Assembly: GCA_958349075.1 (NCBI GenBank)
Contig: CATWBR010000067.1
Location: 1-13,656 of the forward strand
Direction: 5' to 3'
From: an uncultured Clostridium sp.
GTDB lineage: Bacteria > Bacillota > Clostridia > Lachnospirales > Lachnospiraceae
DNA length: 13,656 nucleotides
Of this stretch, positions 9,687 through 13,656 are shown piece after piece. The translations under genes were made by a program, and so were the position numbers. A model generated the notes under the pieces. It made no database searches. It was not told the DNA's origin and saw only the letters and a program-made list of their open reading frames with translations. Position 1 is the first letter of the stretch, and each line of letters starts with the position of its first letter.

Positions 9687-12568
9687 TGGAGGTTAATCGA
9701 TTTGAAGAAAAACTCAATAAAGTCGATGGGAATAATTATGTAATTGAAGAGAAGGTGCTGTTATGTGAAGGGGTTTATAACGGAGAACTGAAACATGACA
9801 ACATTAATCCGGCGACGCTTGCTATTTTCACAGGCCCCCGCCTGACCGGAGAGAGGCTCCAGACCTACTCGGTATCGACTCCCAGTATGACTCCCTGGAA
9901 AAGGGTCATTAAAATTTTCGCCGATGTACCGGAGGTGTACATCAGTTATGAGACGGACGGAGACACGGTGGAGGCCGAGGATATTAACCGGATTCAGGAA
10001 GCGGTGTCAAAAACTCAGACTGCGGTCAATTCGGAGGCAGAACGGGCGGCCAGGGCCGAGGAAAAGCTGAAAGAGGAGCTTGATGCTGAGTCAGAACGGG
10101 CTAAGAATTCTGAAGAGGAGACGGCCGGGCGGCTGTTAGAGGAAAGTGGCCGGGCCCAATTGGCGGAACGGGAACTCAGAGACTTCCTGGATACGGAAGT
10201 TCAACGGGCTGAAAGTGAAGAAGAGAATTTAAACCGGAAAGTTCTTGCAGAGACCGGTAGAGCGGAAAACGCGGAACAGTTGTTAAGAACCGGTATTGCG
10301 GAGGAAACAGCGAGGGCGGAGGATGCGGAGGCCGTCAATGCAGTTAATCTGGCAGCAGAATCCGAACGCTCTAAAGCGGCGGATGAAAAACAGGCAGAAG
10401 ATCTGGCAGCGGAAATTGTGCGGGCATCGGGTGTGGAAAAGCTCAACTCCGACAATCTTACAAATGAGATTGCACGGGCCAAAGCAGCAGAAAATTTGAA
10501 TCGCAATGCAATCACCGACGAAGCAGAGCGGGCAAAGGGAGAGGAAGCAAAACTGCAGAACGGTATTCAGAATGAAATATCGCGCGCGGGTGCTGCGGAA
10601 GCCGCAATCAGGAACGCTATCTCATCCAAAGAGCCGACCTGGAATGATAAATATACCCGCAACGAGGTAGACAACAAGTTTGCTGCGCTGGAAACCGCAA
10701 TTGACTGGAAAGAAGCGGTTAATACCTACGCGGATCTGGAAACTGCATATCCCGCTCCGGAAGACGGATGGACGGTCAATGTTAAGGATACCGACTATAC
10801 ATACCGGTGGAGCGGGAACGATTGGATCGCAATATCGGCCAATGCAATTCCAAAGGCTACGCAGAAAGTGGACGGGCTGCTCAGCAAAGAGGACAAATCA
10901 GCCTACGATGAGTCTTACGGGAAACGGCATGTCCACACGAATAAATCCGCCTTGGACCACTTGACGGATTTCTTAATGGACAATTGGAATGCCGCATTTA
11001 CCCATACCGGCAGTAAAAGCAATCCCCACGGTGTGACGAAGGCTCAGGCCGGGCTTGGAAATGTGCCGAATGTCACGACAAATGATCAAGCTCCGACCTT
11101 TACGCAAGGGGCTGCGTTGGAAAATATCGCGAGCGGGGAAAAATTGACTTTGATATTAGGGAAAATTTCAAGGGCCATTGCTGATTTAATTTCCCATAAG
11201 GCAGATTCTGTGCATCACGTAACAGGCTCGGAACGGACTGCATGGAATGATGCGGAAGCAAAAAAGCATACCCACGGAAATAAAAGCGTGATAGATAAAG
11301 TAACACAGGCCATGCTGGATAAACTTGCGGGAATTGACTTGGGTGCCGAAGTAAACGTACAGGCAGACTGGAATATAACTGATGCGGCTTCGGATAGTTA
11401 TATTAAGAATAAACCGGTGTCCATGCCGGCTTCCGATGTACCTTCATGGGCCAAAACGGCGTCAAAACCAGCATATGGATGGGGTGAAATTAACGGAAAG
11501 CCAGGCAGTTATCCTCCTTCCTCACATACTCATACAAAGAGCCAGGTGACGGATATGCCGACAAAATTGTCCCAGTTTGTGAATGATTCAGACTTTTTAA
11601 CATCGTTGGATATCGACACCAGCATGAACCATACGCATACCAATAAAACGGTACTTGATAAGATCACGCAGGTGCTTTTCGATAGCTGGAATGCTGCATT
11701 TACCCATAGCGGAAACAAAAGCAATCCACACAGTGTAACGGCGTCACAGGTGGGAGCTGCCGCCTCATCACATACCCATTCTAAAAATCAAATTACAGAT
11801 TTTCCATCTTCCATGCCGGCATCGGATGTTCCTGCCTGGGCGAAAGCGGCGTCAAAGCCGTCTTATGGATGGACGGAAATCTCGGGAAAGCCAGGTACAT
11901 TCACTCCGTCCCCGCACGGTCATACGAGTCTGGAGGCGGTAAATATCACGGGAAAGACGATAGATGTAAACAGTTATAACTTATCGTCCGGAAGTCCTCA
12001 GATGCAGTTCTATTCCGAGAAGACAAGCGGCGGAGCAGCCAATATTACGAACATCCCTGTCACCGGCCAGCCGTTTTTATTGAAGGTGGAGAGCCTCAGA
12101 TGGGCATCCGAAGCGGATTATGTTTCAAAGCAGACATTATTCTCAGCTTCGGCTATGGCTGTTTATGAAAGATACTGTTCAAACGGAACCTGGTCAGCCT
12201 GGCTTCCGGTCGGACGCTTTAATGCCGCGCCTGTCTCAGGACGCGTTCTGATTTCAGACGGGACATCCGGAGGCATTAAGACATCCGCTTATACGATTGC
12301 CGCCTCGGTGCCGTCGGGGGCAAAGTTTACCGACACCGTATATGCACACCCGAACAGCGGAGCTGCCTCAGGAACCTACCGGAGCGTAACCGTAAATGCC
12401 CAGGGACATGTGACGGCCGGAACGAATCCCACAACGCTGGCCGGCTATGGCATTACAGATGGCGCACCGAAGAACCACAACCACGATGGCGCCTATATGC
12501 CGATGGGACCATTTTCCTGGGCGCAGATGCATGGCGCTTACACCTGGAACCAGCTTAAGGGGGTGTAA
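9686..12568 (+). CDS. Long tail fibre, probable receptor-binding protein
   Basis: This 960-residue modular protein is probably the fibre that binds the target cell. Residues 1-105 look like a globular baseplate-attachment domain (LLCEGVYNGELKHDNINPAT, WKRVIKIFADVPEVYISYE). Residues 117-314 are eleven exact 18-residue coiled-coil repeats. Residues about 340-410 form a small domain with DGWTVNVKDTDYTYRWSGNDW. Residues 415-750 are repeated modules with HxH motifs, NPH-x-VT-x-x-Q and SMPASDVP-x-WAK-x-ASKP. Residues about 752-845 resemble a pyocin-knob domain (SEKTSGGAANI to NGTWSAWLPVG). The end carries VPSGAKFTDTVYAHP, HNHDGAY and SW/TW motifs. Start is GTG 9686 after CTGGAGGTG; it overlaps the xkdT stop by one base. 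It lies between J-like and I-like genes rather than after both, as is usual in P2. No signal peptide or enzyme domain is visible. Specificity cannot be read from sequence. Confidence 0.85.
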   Translation: MEVNRFEEKLNKVDGNNYVIEEKVLLCEGVYNGELKHDNINPATLAIFTGPRLTGERLQTYSVSTPSMTPWKRVIKIFADVPEVYISYETDGDTVEAEDINRIQEAVSKTQTAVNSEAERAARAEEKLKEELDAESERAKNSEEETAGRLLEESGRAQLAERELRDFLDTEVQRAESEEENLNRKVLAETGRAENAEQLLRTGIAEETARAEDAEAVNAVNLAAESERSKAADEKQAEDLAAEIVRASGVEKLNSDNLTNEIARAKAAENLNRNAITDEAERAKGEEAKLQNGIQNEISRAGAAEAAIRNAISSKEPTWNDKYTRNEVDNKFAALETAIDWKEAVNTYADLETAYPAPEDGWTVNVKDTDYTYRWSGNDWIAISANAIPKATQKVDGLLSKEDKSAYDESYGKRHVHTNKSALDHLTDFLMDNWNAAFTHTGSKSNPHGVTKAQAGLGNVPNVTTNDQAPTFTQGAALENIASGEKLTLILGKISRAIADLISHKADSVHHVTGSERTAWNDAEAKKHTHGNKSVIDKVTQAMLDKLAGIDLGAEVNVQADWNITDAASDSYIKNKPVSMPASDVPSWAKTASKPAYGWGEINGKPGSYPPSSHTHTKSQVTDMPTKLSQFVNDSDFLTSLDIDTSMNHTHTNKTVLDKITQVLFDSWNAAFTHSGNKSNPHSVTASQVGAAASSHTHSKNQITDFPSSMPASDVPAWAKAASKPSYGWTEISGKPGTFTPSPHGHTSLEAVNITGKTIDVNSYNLSSGSPQMQFYSEKTSGGAANITNIPVTGQPFLLKVESLRWASEADYVSKQTLFSASAMAVYERYCSNGTWSAWLPVGRFNAAPVSGRVLISDGTSGGIKTSAYTIAASVPSGAKFTDTVYAHPNSGAASGTYRSVTVNAQGHVTAGTNPTTLAGYGITDGAPKNHNHDGAYMPMGPFSWAQMHGAYTWNQLKGV
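10034..10627 (+). repeat. Eleven 54-bp repeats encoding 18-residue coiled-coil units
   Basis: Within the fibre, Glu at 117, 135, 153 and so on to 297, and Arg at 120, 138, 156 and so on to 300, recur at exactly 18 residues with no insertion or deletion. The unit is E-x-x-R-[AS]-x-x-x-[ED] and the rest of the helix varies. Eighteen residues equal five helical turns, and can be seen as a 7+11 coiled-coil repeat, so the segment should form a long, probably trimeric, rod. DNA copies have diverged while the protein register is kept. Confidence 0.85.
10934..11038 (+). repeat. Fibre module repeat, copy 1 (HTNK...NPHGVT)
   Basis: Residues 417-451 (HTNKSALDHLTDF to SNPHGVT) closely match residues 651-685 (HTNKTVLDKITQV to SNPHSVT), encoded at 11636-11740. 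The shared core is WNAAFTH-[TS]-G-x-KSNPH-x-VT. A third, partial copy begins at the HTHGNKSVIDKVTQ segment (residues 528-541). The copies look like an internal duplication within the fibre shaft. Confidence 0.75.
11420..11533 (+). repeat. Fibre module repeat, copy 1 (SMPASDVP...HTH)
   Basis: Residues 579-616 (SMPASDVPSWAKTASKP then YGWGEINGKPG, ending HTH) match residues 709-746 (SMPASDVPAWAKAASKP, YGWTEISGKPG, ending HGH), encoded at 11810-11923. Similarity is visible in the DNA too, with many silent third-position changes, so the copies are old or exchanged between fibres. Part of the fibre's modular shaft. Confidence 0.78.
11636..11740 (+). repeat. Fibre module repeat, copy 2 (HTNK...NPHSVT)
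   Basis: Second copy of the module at 10934-11038; residues 651-685 of the fibre. The order HxH, NK-[ST]-x-LD, WNAAFTH, NPH-x-VT is kept, with no length change between copies. Confidence 0.75.
11810..11923 (+). repeat. Fibre module repeat, copy 2 (SMPASDVP...HGH)
   Basis: Second copy of the module at 11420-11533; residues 709-746 of the fibre. The last HxH motif of the shaft (HGH, 744-746) lies here, just before the pyocin-knob-like region. Confidence 0.78.
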
Positions 12569-12570
12569 AT

Positions 12571-13266
12571 ATGTATGGAGTTGGAAAGTACGGTAAGTTA
12601 AAGTATGCTCTGGAAGATCTGGAACCGGAAATACAGGAGGAATATTTTACAGACTTATCGCTTTATGTTCCCCCCTTCATTTCCTCAATAAGAGAAATAA
12701 AAGAAATATACCAGACCCAGGGCAGGGAGATAGGGCTGCTGCGATACTATCTGTACGATTTGCTGGCTCAGTGCTTCGTGTCCACTTCTACCTGGGGAAT
12801 TACGAGGTGGGAGGAACTGCTGGGAATTTCGACAAATTTGAAGTTATCATATGAACAGCGGCGTGAAATTGTCCTGGCTAAAATAAGGGGACAGGGAACG
12901 ACAACAAAACAGATGCTTAAAAATACCGCAGAGTCATTCAGCGGAGGTGAGGTTGATGTGGTGGAGGACAATGAGAACCACCGCTTTATTATCCGGTTTA
13001 TAGGAATTAAAGGAATACCCAGGAATATGCAGGCATTTGTCGCTATGCTGGAAGATATTAAGCCTGCGCACCTTGAATACAGGTTTGAGTACACCTATAC
13101 AACATGGAACAGTTTAAAAATCTTCACCTGGAATGAACTGCTGCCAAAGACCTGGGATGAAATCAGGATAATGCGTGAAGTGGAGTATGAGAACGACGAT
13201 TGGAAGAGCCTGGGACTTTATACCTGGGACATGATTTACTGGAAAACATGGGAAGAAATTAAATAG
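12571..13266 (+). CDS. xkdU: DUF2313/YmfQ-like baseplate protein (XkdU, P2 gpI-like) with Trp-repeat tail
   Basis: This 231-residue protein corresponds to P2 gpI and PBSX XkdU, at the periphery of the baseplate, where fibres attach. Residues 1-175 are the family domain: VPPFISSIREIKEIYQTQG, LRYYLYDLLAQCFVSTSTWGITRWEELLGI, LSYEQRREIVLAKIRGQGTTTKQML (about 92-116, a strong signature), and IKPAHLEYRFEY. Residues 176-231 are an added tail with tryptophans at 179, 187, 195, 211, 219 and 227, all on an 8-residue grid (W-x-x-[LI]). The family is often shorter than this. ATG 12571 lies 2 nt after the fibre stop, with AAGGGGGTG inside the fibre's end. The fibre C-terminus carries the same TW-x-x-L motif, which hints at a fibre or adaptor contact; that is an inference. 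Confidence 0.85.
   Translation: MYGVGKYGKLKYALEDLEPEIQEEYFTDLSLYVPPFISSIREIKEIYQTQGREIGLLRYYLYDLLAQCFVSTSTWGITRWEELLGISTNLKLSYEQRREIVLAKIRGQGTTTKQMLKNTAESFSGGEVDVVEDNENHRFIIRFIGIKGIPRNMQAFVAMLEDIKPAHLEYRFEYTYTTWNSLKIFTWNELLPKTWDEIRIMREVEYENDDWKSLGLYTWDMIYWKTWEEIK
13096..13263 (+). repeat. Tandem 8-residue tryptophan repeat in XkdU-like C-terminus
   Basis: Residues 176-231 carry [TD]-W-x-x-[LI] at Trp 179, 187, 195, 211, 219 and 227. The spacing is 8 throughout, with one degenerate slot at 203 (residues MREVEYEN). The unit is 24 bp, but the DNA copies have diverged strongly, so selection appears to act on the protein. Confidence 0.75.
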
Positions 13267-13276
13267 GAGGTAATTT

Positions 13277-13656
13277 ATGCAGTACACAACAAATTATAAC
13301 TTGAAAAAACCGGAAGGAGCCGATCCGGTAAATATTCAGGACTTTAATGATAATGCAGATAGTCTGGATACAGAACTGAAAAAAAGGGTAGCGTCATCGG
13401 GCGGTGATATTTCAAATACAAAAATTGCGACAGCAGATAGTATCACAACAGAATTTCCCGTCCCCGCCGCAGGAGATACGCCAAAAGCGTTCCTCGGCAA
13501 GATGAAGAAGTTTGCTGAGGACTTTAAAAATCTGAAAACAGGACTTTTAACCATCGGAATGCTGGTAAATAACTGTACAACGAACAATGCAAACCTGCCG
13601 CTGAGCGCTGCGCAGGGGAAGGTTTTGATGGATTTGTATACTCAGTTAAATGGCGA
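13277..13656 (+). CDS. Second tail fibre-like or tail-tip protein (partial, cut by window end)
   Basis: The frame opens at ATG 13277 after TAGGAGGTAA (13264-13273) and runs open to the window end (126 codons so far). The start MQYTTNYNLKKPEGADPVNIQDFNDN is a very common opening of Firmicutes phage tail fibre or 'tail-tip' proteins, in which 'Y-N-L-x-K-P-E-G-x-D-x-V-N-I-x-D-F-N-x-N' is followed by a helix (DSLDTELKKR). A typical 'NLPLSAAQGKVLMDLYTQLN' fibre coiled-coil segment follows near residues 106-125. It lies 10 nt after the gpI-like gene, where P2 and PBSX place their fibres, so it may be a second fibre, an adaptor or a fibre-associated protein. Domains beyond the window are unknown. 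Confidence 0.8.
   Translation, partial: MQYTTNYNLKKPEGADPVNIQDFNDNADSLDTELKKRVASSGGDISNTKIATADSITTEFPVPAAGDTPKAFLGKMKKFAEDFKNLKTGLLTIGMLVNNCTTNNANLPLSAAQGKVLMDLYTQLNG

Noticed and set aside
926..13266. Extracellular contractile injection system or type VI secretion instead of a phage tail
   Set aside because: The gene set is PBSX-like (XkdK, M, N, P, Q, R, S, T, U types with a tape measure and frameshifted chaperone). No AAA+ ATPase of the eCIS type and no T6SS membrane-complex gene appears.
1..13656. CRISPR arrays, tRNA or rRNA genes, insertion sequences, or a diversity-generating retroelement acting on the fibre
   Set aside because: I saw no regularly spaced repeats of CRISPR type, no cloverleaf sequences, no transposase, and no reverse transcriptase or template/variable repeat pair.

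Overview
The window is a phage-derived contractile tail locus of the PBSX/Xkd (P2-like myovirus tail) type. Every convincing gene is on the + strand and packed into one operon. Base composition is mid-range, Shine-Dalgarno sites are strong (AAAGGAGG type), GTG and TTG starts occur beside ATG, and the proteins resemble those of Clostridia, most likely Lachnospiraceae. That taxonomic call is an inference from protein style and cannot be proved here.

Layout. Positions 1-187 are AT-rich non-coding DNA. Positions 188-613 encode a small helix-turn-helix-like protein, probably the transcriptional regulator of the locus. Positions 614-925 hold no gene. They contain a perfect inverted repeat around a -10-like box, a strong intrinsic terminator and a leader with overlapping hairpins. 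The tail operon then runs without a break: tail terminator (926), small conserved protein (1342), sheath (1537), tube (2852), tail assembly chaperone with a programmed -1 frameshift (3341-3951), a structured 216-nt gap (3952-4167), tape measure (4168), LysM baseplate protein (6306), hub (6976), DUF2577 OB-fold-like protein (7928), gp25-like DUF2634 protein (8260), baseplate J-like wedge protein (8655), a 960-residue tail fibre (9686), a DUF2313/gpI-like protein with a tryptophan repeat tail (12571), and a second fibre-like gene cut by the window end (13277).

How the genes work together. The tube polymerises around the tape measure with help from the frameshifted chaperones. The sheath wraps the tube and the terminator caps it. 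The LysM protein, hub, DUF2577, DUF2634, J and I proteins form the baseplate, and the long fibre carries the receptor-binding end. No terminase, portal, capsid, protease or head-completion gene lies between the regulator and the tail terminator gene, where a phage would normally have head genes. The simplest reading is an R-type phage tail-like bacteriocin (tailocin, diffocin/PBSX-like), although head genes elsewhere cannot be excluded.

The points most worth a second look are the frameshift site (A AAA AAC plus a 9-bp stem 8 nt downstream), the headless layout with its regulator and pre-operon terminator, the four mutually pairing hexamers in the gap before the tape measure gene, the exact 18-residue repeat and seven HxH motifs in the fibre, and an 8-residue Trp repeat at the end of the gpI-like protein.
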